From NCBI GenBank assembly GCA_024276015.1, contig JAJRXZ010000018.1:1-44914 (forward strand): a stretch of 44,914 bases of DNA, given 5' to 3'. The stretch is from Spirochaetota bacterium (GTDB lineage: Bacteria; Spirochaetota; UBA4802; UBA5550). Of the stretch, positions 9,148 through 17,100 are shown in pieces. The notes under the pieces were generated by a model. It was not told the origin of the DNA. It saw nothing but the letters and a program-made list of their open reading frames with translations, and ran no database searches. Made by a program: the position numbers and the translations under genes. The first letter of the stretch is position 1. Each line of letters opens with the position of its first letter.

Positions 9148-9437
9148 CCCGTTCCTCTTAGATCGAAGATTGATCTGTTAATGTACTATTTTTAGATATT
9201 AAAGGCAACCCTTTTTTACATTACAATTAAGCGTCTATTGTCTATAAAAAAAATATTGACGAAAAAGAGTGCTTTAAAAATGGTATGTATCAAACAGATC
9301 AATTTTACTGTCAGATTATTAAAAAAAGATCGCTGTCTCTGTTGATTTAAAATATTAACAGATGATCCTTTTAATTGACAGAAGAAAAAGATTTTTCATT
9401 AATAGTAAATAATAATTGATATATCGGGGGATTTATC

Positions 9438-10208
9438 ATGAATTTCATTAAAATAATTGTTCTGACGGCAATATTGCTTGTTCCGCAGTTTTTACTCTTT
9501 GCGCAGAAGGGGGACGGCAATGCTGATACAAATCGGAAGAATATCCCGATTGATAACAGAATCCATCTCAATAACAAAAGTTCTGTTAATGACTTTAATA
9601 GTAATTATACTAAAACTAATTTGAAAAGTGAAAATCTCTTTGCAACTGTTAAGCAGGGCGGGCCCTTGATGATATTTATATTGCTGCTCGGACTTGCGGG
9701 CCTGACAATAGTGATTGAAAGAACGATCTATTATATCAAAAACAGCACTTGGAAGAAAAAAACACTGGAAGAATACTTGATAAAAGCAGCAGATAGATCC
9801 GAATCAAAATATAGGGAACAGCTTGACGATGAACTGAGGGATGCTTTCCAATTATACGTTAACAGAGCGGAAAAAGGGATGGCCCTTCTTAACGGTATCG
9901 GCAATGTTGCGCCAATAGTTGGATTTCTCGGCACTGTTATTGGTATGATCAGCGCATTCGCCGCAATTGCCGCGGCAACAACCGTTAATGCAAAAGTCGT
10001 TGCAGTGGGCATTCAGATCGCTCTTGTAACAACAGCAGGAGGACTTATTATTGCTGCCCCTCTTCTCGCTTCATTCCATCTCTTCAATCATATAATTCAG
10101 AATATTTATAAATATGCAGATGAGATCATCTTTGAAAAAGTATCGTCCCTTCCCAGTTTCCTTGACCACAAAGAAAATTCGGAGATCAAATCTGTTTACG
10201 GCAGTTAA
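9438..10208 (+). CDS. exbB: ExbB / TolQ-like proton channel subunit
   Basis: This is a 256-residue MotA/TolQ/ExbB-family protein. It begins with a signal-like hydrophobic segment (residues 4-22) and a polar periplasmic stretch of about 50 residues, an N-terminal extension also seen in many ExbB proteins. The family core follows: TM near 73-92 (GGPLMIFILLLGLAGLTIV), a cytoplasmic domain, and two helices containing GNVAPIVGFLGTVIGMISAF and VGIQIALVTTAGGLIIAAP. It forms the pentameric channel that converts proton flow into force on TonB. It is first in a five-gene operon with gaps of 5 bases or overlaps. TTGACA at 9375-9380 could be part of the operon promoter, but the -10 is not clear. Confidence 0.93.
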   Translation: MNFIKIIVLTAILLVPQFLLFAQKGDGNADTNRKNIPIDNRIHLNNKSSVNDFNSNYTKTNLKSENLFATVKQGGPLMIFILLLGLAGLTIVIERTIYYIKNSTWKKKTLEEYLIKAADRSESKYREQLDDELRDAFQLYVNRAEKGMALLNGIGNVAPIVGFLGTVIGMISAFAAIAAATTVNAKVVAVGIQIALVTTAGGLIIAAPLLASFHLFNHIIQNIYKYADEIIFEKVSSLPSFLDHKENSEIKSVYGS

Positions 10209-10213
10209 TTAAG

Positions 10214-10651
10214 ATGAAGAGCCTCTATTATCTTTACCGCAAAAGAAAAATAGTGTCAAGGGAGACGCAACGCCATGAATTTGATTCTTCTGCTGTGGGC
10301 GATCTTGCATTTCTTCTGCTTATTTTCTTTATAGTGACAAGTTCTTTTATTCTGAGGCAGGGGATATTTTTCACATTACCTTCAAAAAATGCTTCTTCAA
10401 AACTGATGCGGGAACCTGTGGTGATGAACCTGTATCCTACTGAAAAATCCTTTATTCTGAATAATGAGGCTATAGACAGAGATGATCTTATCAGGAAACT
10501 GAAAAAGGAGAAGAGCATTAATAAAAATTTTATTCTGTCAATATTTATGAAACCCCGTATAAAATATGAGCGTTTTGTGGATGCGCTCAGTGTTTCCAAG
10601 GAGTGTAAGATCAGGAATGTGTCGTTAAAGTATATGGAGGAGGAAAAATAG
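10214..10651 (+). CDS. exbD: ExbD / TolR-like protein 1
   Basis: A 145-residue ExbD/TolR-family protein with a short cytoplasmic N-terminus. Its single membrane helix contains the essential channel aspartate in GDLAFLLLIFFIVTSSF, and a periplasmic domain follows. It partners ExbB in the energised complex. The stop codon TAG (10649-10651) shares its last base with the GTG start of the next exbD. A second exbD directly after it is the odd feature: two distinct ExbD paralogs are dedicated to one ExbB. Confidence 0.92.
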   Translation: MKSLYYLYRKRKIVSRETQRHEFDSSAVGDLAFLLLIFFIVTSSFILRQGIFFTLPSKNASSKLMREPVVMNLYPTEKSFILNNEAIDRDDLIRKLKKEKSINKNFILSIFMKPRIKYERFVDALSVSKECKIRNVSLKYMEEEK

Positions 10652-11070
10652 TGAGAAAAGAGAGATCTTTTTTAAAAAAATTGAAGATGGTTTCTCTAGG
10701 AGCATCAATGGCGGATATGGCGCTTCTGCTTCTGGTTTTCTTTATGGCAACTACCACTACGGAACCTCCAAAAGGAGTGGAAGTGGAAGTCCCGCGCGCA
10801 AAAACGGTTGGAGCGGAACAGGACAGCATTTATATATCAATATCCGGAAGAGGAAATTATTATTTTGAAGGAATGGAAGTATCGTTAGAAGAACTTAAAA
10901 ACCGGCTTCTTATGCGTTCCGGAGAACGCGACAGGACAGTTGCCATAACTGCCGACAGATATCTGGATTACAGAGTGGTTGCCAGCCTCCTTGAAATTCT
11001 TCAGGAAAATGAGTTTCTCAATATAGTATTCATGTCGGAACCGAGAGACAGAGGAGCCCTTCTGCAATGA
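10651..11070 (+). CDS. exbD: ExbD / TolR-like protein 2
   Basis: A 139-residue second ExbD paralog. The helix MADMALLLLVFFMATTTT carries the conserved channel Asp, followed by PPKGVEVEVPRAK and a periplasmic domain. It starts with GTG at 10651 (overlapping the previous stop) and ends with TGA in an ATGA overlap with tonB, so it is translationally coupled on both sides. Sequence similarity between the two ExbDs is limited to the helix and the following Pro-rich stretch, so this is not a recent duplication. In relatives with paired ExbDs, both are thought to join one energising complex. Confidence 0.92.
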   Translation: MRKERSFLKKLKMVSLGASMADMALLLLVFFMATTTTEPPKGVEVEVPRAKTVGAEQDSIYISISGRGNYYFEGMEVSLEELKNRLLMRSGERDRTVAITADRYLDYRVVASLLEILQENEFLNIVFMSEPRDRGALLQ

Positions 11071-11678
11071 GCGATTATAAGAATATTGCTTTTGACGATG
11101 AAAAGAATCTTTATATTATTTCATTTATACTATCTCTTATTATTGTATCTGCAGCTCTTTTTTATTCCCCCCCCCTTGAGATCGTTGATTCGGCCGTAGT
11201 GAAGGAGGAAATAAACATTATAAACATTGATAAAATTCCGTCGCCGAGAAGAATAGTAAAGAAAGATATATCGACTGAAAAGGGAGATCTGTCTGATGAA
11301 AAAGTTGTTGAGAGAGCAAGGGGCACGGCGCTTGATGAAAGCGCGGTTGATATTTCATTTTATCCCAATGTTGTTCCGCCTAAACTTATTTCCAGGATAA
11401 AGAGGATCTATCCCAAAATTGCCAGAGAGAATAATATTGAAGCGCTGGTAAATTGTCAGTTGATTATTTCTCCGGAAGGGAAGGTCGTAAAAGTCAAAGT
11501 GCTGGGAGTTAAACTGCTGAAAGATCTTCCCCTTGATCTATATTCAAAATACAGCGAAGCGTTTTATTACAGTACCGTAAAAATGCTTCTTGGAACACAA
11601 TTCACTCCTCCTGTTGTGGAAGGCAAAAAAGTAACAATAATAATGGACAAGCAGGTGAAATTCAAACTGGATGATTAA
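11067..11678 (+). CDS. tonB: TonB-like energy transducer
   Basis: This is a 203-residue protein with one N-terminal membrane anchor (about residues 14-31, IISFILSLIIVSAALFY). A periplasmic linker follows, without the long Pro-Lys repeats of enterobacterial TonB. The C-terminal TonB domain (about 110-200) contains KRIYPKIARENNIEA, VNCQLIISPEGKVVKVKV and a final strand ending VKFKLDD. The YPKIARENNIEA segment is the standard YPxxAxxxxIxG-like motif with Ala in place of Gly. It shuttles energy from ExbBD to the receptor encoded next. It overlaps exbD2 by 4 bases and the receptor gene by 8 bases (ATGATTAA). Confidence 0.88.
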   Translation: MSDYKNIAFDDEKNLYIISFILSLIIVSAALFYSPPLEIVDSAVVKEEINIINIDKIPSPRRIVKKDISTEKGDLSDEKVVERARGTALDESAVDISFYPNVVPPKLISRIKRIYPKIARENNIEALVNCQLIISPEGKVVKVKVLGVKLLKDLPLDLYSKYSEAFYYSTVKMLLGTQFTPPVVEGKKVTIIMDKQVKFKLDD

Positions 11679-14154
11679 AAATACGAGGCTTAAAGGAATT
11701 AAAATAATAAGGCGGCTAACAGCAGTTATAATACTCCTGTCGGTCGGCGCTGCTTACTCACAGAAAAATATCGTTCTCAGGGGAGTGATATATAACAGTG
11801 AAACTAAGAAACCTGTCGATTTCGGCGCCGTAGTAATACCGGAATTGAGAATTAAAGTCAGAACGGATCTATACGGCAGGTATTCTCTCAGCGTACCTCA
11901 AAAGGGTATATATACAATTTATGTGTCATCATCGGGCCTTGAAACAGCTAAAGCAAAAATGGAATTATCAGGATCAACCGTAAAGGACTTTTATCTCAAA
12001 CCTATAAGGATCAAAAGTACGGTTCTGATCGTGAAAGGGGAAAGGGACCTTCAGAAGGTTTCCAGAAGAACACTGACTGCAAAGGAAATGAAAGAAGTGC
12101 CTGCTTCATTCGGAGATTCAATAAACGCGCTGACTTCTCTGCCCGGAATTGACCGCACAGACGGATTTTTCGGACCTCTTGTAATAAGGGGCGTTAACGC
12201 TCACAGGAACAGATATTATGCAGACGGAATGCCAATTATCGAACCAATGCATTTCGGAGGAATACATTCGGTAATAGCAAATGAAATGATGAGTGAGATT
12301 GACCTCTACGCATCGTCATTTCCCGCTTGCTATGGAGGGGCTACTGCAGCTGTAATTGAAATAAACACTCTTGATACTGTTAAAGAGCCCGGAGGGATCG
12401 TTGATATCGGATTGATCTCCGCTATGGCTCTTGTTAAGTCGCCTCTTACTAAAACCGTTGCTTCGGGAAACGATTTAAAAGAAGAAAGTGCAGGATACAT
12501 AATAGCATCCGGAAGGGTGGGGTACCTCACGCTGCTGATCCCGTATTTTTATGAGTTATTTACCGATGAAAAACTCACATGGCTGCCTGAGTACTATGAC
12601 TTTCAGTTTAAAAGCAAGTATTATTTTAACAAAAGCAATTCCCTTACATTTCTTGCCATAGGAAGCAAAGATTACTGGAAACTTGTTCTTGACGATGCTG
12701 CGGATATTGATCCGGAAGCAGGCGATGACCCTCTTATGCAGGATTTTGATCTTAAAATAGATTCGTCGTTTGTGAATACGGGCCTCTATTATACATACAA
12801 TACAGGTAAGCTGAAAAATACAATAATGGCATACACTGCCTTTATGCAGGTTGATTCTACCTTTGACGCGGGCCCCAATGCGGCAAAATGGGCACAGGAT
12901 TATTATATGAATTCAAATCCCTACATATATGGGATAAAGGATTCATTCAAACTGGAATGGATAAATGATACGGCACAATTGCGGGGTGCAGTTGAATTTA
13001 CATACTATGACTTTAAAGCGGACGGGATATCTTTAAGTATACTTGAAAATCAGAAGGATATTGACATTGCGGATAACAGCGCGGTTAATGCCGAAAAATT
13101 TAACCTGAAGTCATCGAATAAAACAGTTGGAGGATTCATTGACAGCAAATTTACTTTTGGCGGATTGAAATTTGTACCCGGTGTCAGGTACGATTATCTG
13201 GACAGATCAAAGAAGGCAACAGTTGACCCCAGAGGCTTGATAAGTTATGAAACAGAATCTGCCTTAACAGTGTCAGCGGCGTCGGGCCTATACAGTTCGT
13301 TTTTTCAAACCAACCCCTTCTTTTTTGCCTATAATCCCGATTTCAGCGTTTATGGCAAAAAGCTTGAACCTGAAAAGGCGGTTCATAATGTATTGGGCAT
13401 TGAACAGGAAATAGATCTTTTTACTCTTGGAATTGAACTCTTTTATAACTACTCATATAATCTTGCTGTTGCATACGGCCATATTGACGATAAGGGAGAA
13501 TTTGTTGCGGGCCAGAACAGCGGAAAAACCAGAGCATACGGTATTGAGTTAATGCTGAGAAAAGACAGAAAAGAGGGGACCAATGATTTTTTCGGGTGGT
13601 TAAGTTATACATATACGCAATCCAAATACAGAAGCGGCATAACCGGCAATGTTTTTACCTATGATGAATCTTCGAAAACTTATATCCAGACCGCTGAAAA
13701 ATTTGATCCTAACGGCAGCAGATGGATAAGGGGAGATTTTGAGAGAGAGCATTCATTGAAACTGGTTATGGGATATAGATATAATTCACATACTTTCAGC
13801 TGCAGGTTCCAGCTCTATTCATCTTTTCCCTATACGCCCATTGTGGGCAATTATCCTCCCATAACGCTTCCAACGGGCGACAGGTATCAGCCGCTTTATA
13901 GTGACAATGTCAACAGTGAACATTACCCTGTTGATCACAGGCTTGATCTCAGATACAGCTATCAGGCCAATTATAAATGGGGCCATATAAAGTGGTACAT
14001 CGAAATAATCAATATCTACGGATTGGTTTATAAGCCTAAAGATACTCAGAAGTGGAAATACAACGAACCCTATTCCGCAGATAATCCTGAAATAACGCGG
14101 GAAGAAGGGGGACTCTCCATTATCCCCAACTTTGGTGTTGAAATTAAATTTTAA
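11671..14154 (+). CDS. TonB-dependent receptor with carboxypeptidase-like N-terminal domain
   Basis: An 827-residue outer-membrane receptor. A signal peptide (about 1-30, ending AAYSQ) precedes a CarboxypepD_reg-like beta-sandwich (about 33-110, with GVIYNSETKKPVDFGAVVIPE and DLYGRYSLSVP). The plug follows (about 125-235, with LTSLPGIDR, PLVIRGVNAHRNRYYADGMP and SEIDLYASSFPACYGGATAAVIEI), then a 22-strand-type barrel ending in the aromatic FGVEIKF. The C-terminal Phe is standard for BAM recognition. The ligand is not visible; siderophores, cobalamin, sugars and peptides are all possible. Its position as the last gene of the exbB-exbD-exbD-tonB operon suggests the transport motor is dedicated to this receptor. 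No Fur box or cobalamin riboswitch was found upstream of the operon. Confidence 0.92.
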   Translation: MIKNTRLKGIKIIRRLTAVIILLSVGAAYSQKNIVLRGVIYNSETKKPVDFGAVVIPELRIKVRTDLYGRYSLSVPQKGIYTIYVSSSGLETAKAKMELSGSTVKDFYLKPIRIKSTVLIVKGERDLQKVSRRTLTAKEMKEVPASFGDSINALTSLPGIDRTDGFFGPLVIRGVNAHRNRYYADGMPIIEPMHFGGIHSVIANEMMSEIDLYASSFPACYGGATAAVIEINTLDTVKEPGGIVDIGLISAMALVKSPLTKTVASGNDLKEESAGYIIASGRVGYLTLLIPYFYELFTDEKLTWLPEYYDFQFKSKYYFNKSNSLTFLAIGSKDYWKLVLDDAADIDPEAGDDPLMQDFDLKIDSSFVNTGLYYTYNTGKLKNTIMAYTAFMQVDSTFDAGPNAAKWAQDYYMNSNPYIYGIKDSFKLEWINDTAQLRGAVEFTYYDFKADGISLSILENQKDIDIADNSAVNAEKFNLKSSNKTVGGFIDSKFTFGGLKFVPGVRYDYLDRSKKATVDPRGLISYETESALTVSAASGLYSSFFQTNPFFFAYNPDFSVYGKKLEPEKAVHNVLGIEQEIDLFTLGIELFYNYSYNLAVAYGHIDDKGEFVAGQNSGKTRAYGIELMLRKDRKEGTNDFFGWLSYTYTQSKYRSGITGNVFTYDESSKTYIQTAEKFDPNGSRWIRGDFEREHSLKLVMGYRYNSHTFSCRFQLYSSFPYTPIVGNYPPITLPTGDRYQPLYSDNVNSEHYPVDHRLDLRYSYQANYKWGHIKWYIEIINIYGLVYKPKDTQKWKYNEPYSADNPEITREEGGLSIIPNFGVEIKF

Positions 14155-14188
14155 AAAAACAGAAAATAATTTCAAGGATTTTCATAAA

Positions 14189-15157
14189 TTAACGTATAAA
14201 TCTATTCGGATTAAGAGCCGTTCTTCCTCTTCTTACTTCAAAATGCAGATGCGGGCCTGTGGATCTTCCGGTTGAGCCAACTTTGCCTATTACCTGTCCC
14301 TTTCTCACCTTCTGGCCTTTTCGCACCAGCCTTTTTGATTGATGAGCATAATAGGTTGCCAGATCTTTTTCATGTTTAATAACAGTCAGATTCCCGTAAC
14401 CTCTGCTCCACCCTGATCTGATAACCGTTCCGTCAGCAGCAGCCTTAATGGGAGTTCCGGTGGGAGCTGCAATATCGATCCCTCTGTGAAAGGATTTCCT
14501 TTTTTTTGTAATGGGATCGATCCTGTAGCCGTAATTACTGCTTCTCCTGCCCTCGGTTGGAACCAGAAATCCTTTTTTTGACGAGGCAATGATTTTCTTT
14601 TTATCCTGAGGTTTTTCTTTTCTTTCGGGTTTGTTTTTAGACAGAAAAGCTCCGAAAATCCATCCTTCATCTTCATTTGCGTTTGAGCGTCTAATTAAAA
14701 CCCACCTGCTTTTTATTCCTCCGATAGTTTCCATGTAGTTAGTCTGGGCAAGTATCTCTACTTTTTCAGCGAATCCGCCCAGTCCGATAACTCTTTCTCC
14801 TGTTGACGGGGCTGTTCTGATGTTCACGTTGGAACTGTTTATATATGCATAAACTTTTTTTATATTCTCTTTGAATGAATACTTGTGTTTTTTGTCGTCA
14901 ATATCTTCAACTTTGTCAATATCCACCGGCATATCTATTCTTGTTTTACTGTTGCTTGACCTCAATACTCCGTTGATCTCATCCATGAAAGCTCTCATTT
15001 TTCTCAGAAGCGCCTCTTTCCTTTCAATGTCGCTGCTGTGCTGTTTTTTTACCATCTCTTTGTATTTTTTGCTTTTATCTTTAACGCTGCTTCCCGTAAA
15101 ACCGCTGATGGGATAAAGCAAAAATATTATTATAAACATTTTGTAAAAATTAGTCAT
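14189..15157 (-). CDS. SH3-domain M23 family metallopeptidase (LytM-like)
   Basis: A 322-residue exported protein: signal peptide (about 1-22), a coiled helical region rich in Lys and Glu (27-60), and a bacterial SH3 domain (about 105-170, VNIRTAPSTGERVIGLGG). The C-terminal peptidase domain is M23 (about 200-320). The zinc site is complete: HRGIDIAAP gives the HxxxD pair, YYAHQ and HLHFEVRRG give the remaining ligand and catalytic His residues. Such enzymes cleave peptidoglycan cross-bridges, or activate amidases when degenerate; here the site looks active. It is convergent with the TonB receptor gene. AGGAC before the ATG is a weak ribosome site. Confidence 0.9.
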   Translation of the reverse strand: MTNFYKMFIIIFLLYPISGFTGSSVKDKSKKYKEMVKKQHSSDIERKEALLRKMRAFMDEINGVLRSSNSKTRIDMPVDIDKVEDIDDKKHKYSFKENIKKVYAYINSSNVNIRTAPSTGERVIGLGGFAEKVEILAQTNYMETIGGIKSRWVLIRRSNANEDEGWIFGAFLSKNKPERKEKPQDKKKIIASSKKGFLVPTEGRRSSNYGYRIDPITKKRKSFHRGIDIAAPTGTPIKAAADGTVIRSGWSRGYGNLTVIKHEKDLATYYAHQSKRLVRKGQKVRKGQVIGKVGSTGRSTGPHLHFEVRRGRTALNPNRFIR

Positions 15158-15572
15158 TTTAAAAGTCCTGTTATATTATTTTTTATTATGCGTTTAATTA
15201 TAATAATATATCCTTGCTGAGTCAATAAAATATTTTATTGAATTGTAAATTGGTTGTAAGTCTTCTTTTGTTAATAAAAATCTCCTCTGATATTCTCGGC
15301 TTCTATGGGAGATCAGATCAAGTTCATATCCTCCTCATGAGGCCGCAGGGGCTTGAAAAAGTTCTTTACAGAAAAAAAATGGTCTTTATAAAAAGAATTA
15401 TCCGCGCCTTGTCATCCATGATAAATGGGGGAATATGAGAGTGAGCTTTTTTTTAGGAAACCCCTTTATTAAAGGGGGTGCCGAGCAGCTTGCCCTGAGC
15501 TTGCCGAAGGGAGCGAGACGTGGATTTTACCAACAAGGGGATTTATATAAAGAGGGCAAAAAAGGAACATAC
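15158..15572. other. Gene-free stretch with a probable dispersed repeat
   Basis: The 415 bases between the M23 peptidase and the rhomboid gene hold no convincing gene. Short open frames at 15238-15438 and the upstream part of the rhomboid frame (15435-15572) have no coding character. The right part holds the inverted repeat and repeat-like sequence described separately. The first 80 bases are very AT-rich and are the likely promoter zone for the peptidase gene. Confidence 0.6.
15461..15562. repeat. Palindrome-bearing intergenic repeat-like element
   Basis: CCCCTTTA and TAAAGGGG form a near-perfect palindrome (15461-15477, one central base). It is followed by CCTGAGCTTGCCGAAGGG (15494-15511), which closely resembles the CCTGAGCTTGTCGAAGG motif dispersed in the genomes of many bacteria. 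CAAGGGGATTTATATAAAGAGGG (split here as CAAGGGGATTTA and TATAAAGAGGG, about 15533-15556) repeats the GGGG-TTTA theme at the other side. Its GC content is higher than the neighbourhood. I infer a small non-autonomous dispersed repeat; a second copy is not present in the window. Confidence 0.4.
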
Positions 15573-16298
15573 ATGGAAGAAAGAGATGAAAATAAACTTG
15601 AAAATATTTTCAGCAGCCAATTGAGCAGCTCTGAAAATAAAACTCTTGATGACCAATTATCAGATGAAATAATTGAAAGCGATTCGGATCTTAACAGGAG
15701 ACTTAAGGGGCCTCTTGCCACTCTCCCTTCGTTTAAAACTGCCGGAACGGCTGTTCTATGTTTTATTATATTTTTTATTGCCACTGTTATTTTCAATAAA
15801 TATGAGATTGGCGCTAAACTATGGGTAAGCGGTGAAACCGTTTTTACGGGTCATGAATACTGGAGGCTCTTTACCGCTTTGCTGGTTCATGCCGATTTTA
15901 TTCATCTGCTCTCCAATGCGCCTCTATTTATTATTTTCTGATGGCTTTTAAACACATATTTTGGGAAGCGGGTTTTCCCATATTCTTCTTTTGTTATTGG
16001 AGTAATAGGCAATTTTTTAGCAATTTCAGTTTATAACTCTCAAATCAGGCTTATAGGAGCCTCTGGCATGGTTTATGGTATGGCAGCGCAATGGCTTGTC
16101 TATTATATACGTTTTGATACGGATCATACTGTCCCAAAACGAATATTCAGAGCTCTGGGATTTTCCATGGCTCTGCTTTTCCCAACAACGATTCAACAGG
16201 ACGTAAGCTATATTGCTCACGGAGCTGGGTTTATCGCTGGTCTGTCGGTTGCTGCTGCAATGATCCCGCTGGTGCATGTTAAAACAACAGAGCAGTAA
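15573..16298 (+). CDS. Rhomboid-family intramembrane protease with in-frame UGA at codon 123
   Basis: Read through TGA 15939-15941, the frame gives 241 residues of a rhomboid serine protease. The catalytic Ser164 lies in GASGMVYG and His216 in YIAHGAGF. The oxyanion-side His111 and Asn115 lie in HLLSN, so the active site is complete. About 65 residues of acidic cytoplasmic N-terminus precede six likely membrane helices. Start ATG 15573 has the ribosome site AAAGGA (15561-15566). The UGA falls in the second core helix (FIIF-U-WLLNTYFG), where rhomboids usually have Gly, so GGA to TGA is a one-base change. No other stop or frameshift interrupts the gene. A SECIS-like hairpin starts 20 bases after the UGA. 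Either selenocysteine is inserted, or this is a fresh nonsense mutation. I know of no established rhomboid selenoprotein. Confidence 0.7.
15962..15980 (+). promoter_or_regulatory. SECIS-like hairpin after the rhomboid UGA
   Basis: Seven pairs (15962-15968 with 15974-15980, UGGGAAG/UUUCCCA, innermost G-U) close the five-base loop CGGGU (15969-15973). The loop starts 27 bases after the UGA and has G in its second position. Both spacing and loop agree with the bacterial SECIS model and nearly copy the geometry of the hesB-like element (25 bases, loop UGGAC). A hairpin of this size can arise by chance, hence moderate confidence. Confidence 0.45.
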
Positions 16299-16409
16299 AA
16301 CAGCGATTATAAATTCCATAGTATGGTAAATAATTAATAAATTATGTAGACAAATGATTGTCATTAATATAATTGTCGAAATTCAATATCAATTCTTGAA
16401 GGTAATTAT

Positions 16410-17096
16410 ATGAATACAAAAAAAATCGTCTTTTTCATTATGACCCTGTTTTTTATGGGATCCCTGTTTTCCTGTAATAAATCGGATTTAAGTTCAAATA
16501 AGGCAAAATACAGTTATGCGATCGGATATCAGTTCGGAAATAATATCAAAAGAGAAGGAGTCGAACTGGATAAAAGTGCTTTCATGGCTGCAATGGAAGA
16601 TGCGCTTAAAGGTAAGAAAAGCGCTCTTACTATGGATGAAGTAAAAAAAGCAATGACAGAAATGTATAAGAATCTTCATGCAGGCAGAAAGGGCGATGCT
16701 GAAAAGAGCGCTAAAGAGGGGCTAGCCTATCTTGAAAAGAATAAAAAAAAGAAGGAAGTTCATATTACGCCGTCAGGCCTTCAGTATGAGATACTGAAAA
16801 AAGGAAAAGGTAAAAGACCTAAGGCAACGGATATTGTGAAAGTGCATTATAAAGGGACGCTCATAAACGGAAAAGAATTTGACAGTTCATACAAAAGAAA
16901 CAGGCCTGCCGAATTCCCGTTGAACAGAGTGATTCCCGGATGGACAGAGGGACTCCAATTAATGAACAAAGGGGCAAAATACAGATTTACCATTCCCGGC
17001 GATCTTGCCTACGGGCCCAGAGGCACCTCCGGGATACCAGGCAATTCCGTCCTTATTTTTGAAGTTGAACTTCTTGATATCAAGAGTAAGAAATAG
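16410..17096 (+). CDS. FKBP-type peptidyl-prolyl cis-trans isomerase, lipoprotein (Mip-like)
   Basis: A 228-residue protein with a lipoprotein signal (lipobox LFSC, Cys22), an N-terminal FKBP_N dimerisation region (about 30-110, YSYAIGYQFGNNIKREG), a Lys-rich linker and a C-terminal FKBP domain (about 125-226). The catalytic domain shows VKVHYKGTLINGKEFDSSY, VIPGWTEGLQLM, YRFTIPGDLAYG and VLIFEVELLDI. Mip/FkpA-type proteins catalyse proline isomerisation and chaperone folding in the periplasm or at the surface. Ribosome site GAAGG precedes ATG 16410. A TATAAT at 16368-16373 could be the -10. It is convergent with the next barrel gene, 4 bases apart. Confidence 0.93.
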   Translation: MNTKKIVFFIMTLFFMGSLFSCNKSDLSSNKAKYSYAIGYQFGNNIKREGVELDKSAFMAAMEDALKGKKSALTMDEVKKAMTEMYKNLHAGRKGDAEKSAKEGLAYLEKNKKKKEVHITPSGLQYEILKKGKGKRPKATDIVKVHYKGTLINGKEFDSSYKRNRPAEFPLNRVIPGWTEGLQLMNKGAKYRFTIPGDLAYGPRGTSGIPGNSVLIFEVELLDIKSKK

Positions 17097-17100
17097 ATCA

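Noticed and set aside
9148..9437. Cobalamin riboswitch, B12 box or Fur box upstream of the TonB operon
   Set aside because: No matching core sequence or clear palindromic Fur box could be recognised in these 290 bases.
15238..15438. A 66-codon open frame before the rhomboid gene
   Set aside because: It has no ribosome site and no recognisable composition or family; the sequence continues into the repeat-like element.
15939..15941. UGA read as glycine by a changed genetic code (code 25 type), since the rhomboid position is usually Gly
   Set aside because: TGA serves as a normal stop at 811-813, 11068-11070 and 23506-23508, and the hesB-like UGA is at a Cys/Sec, not Gly, position.
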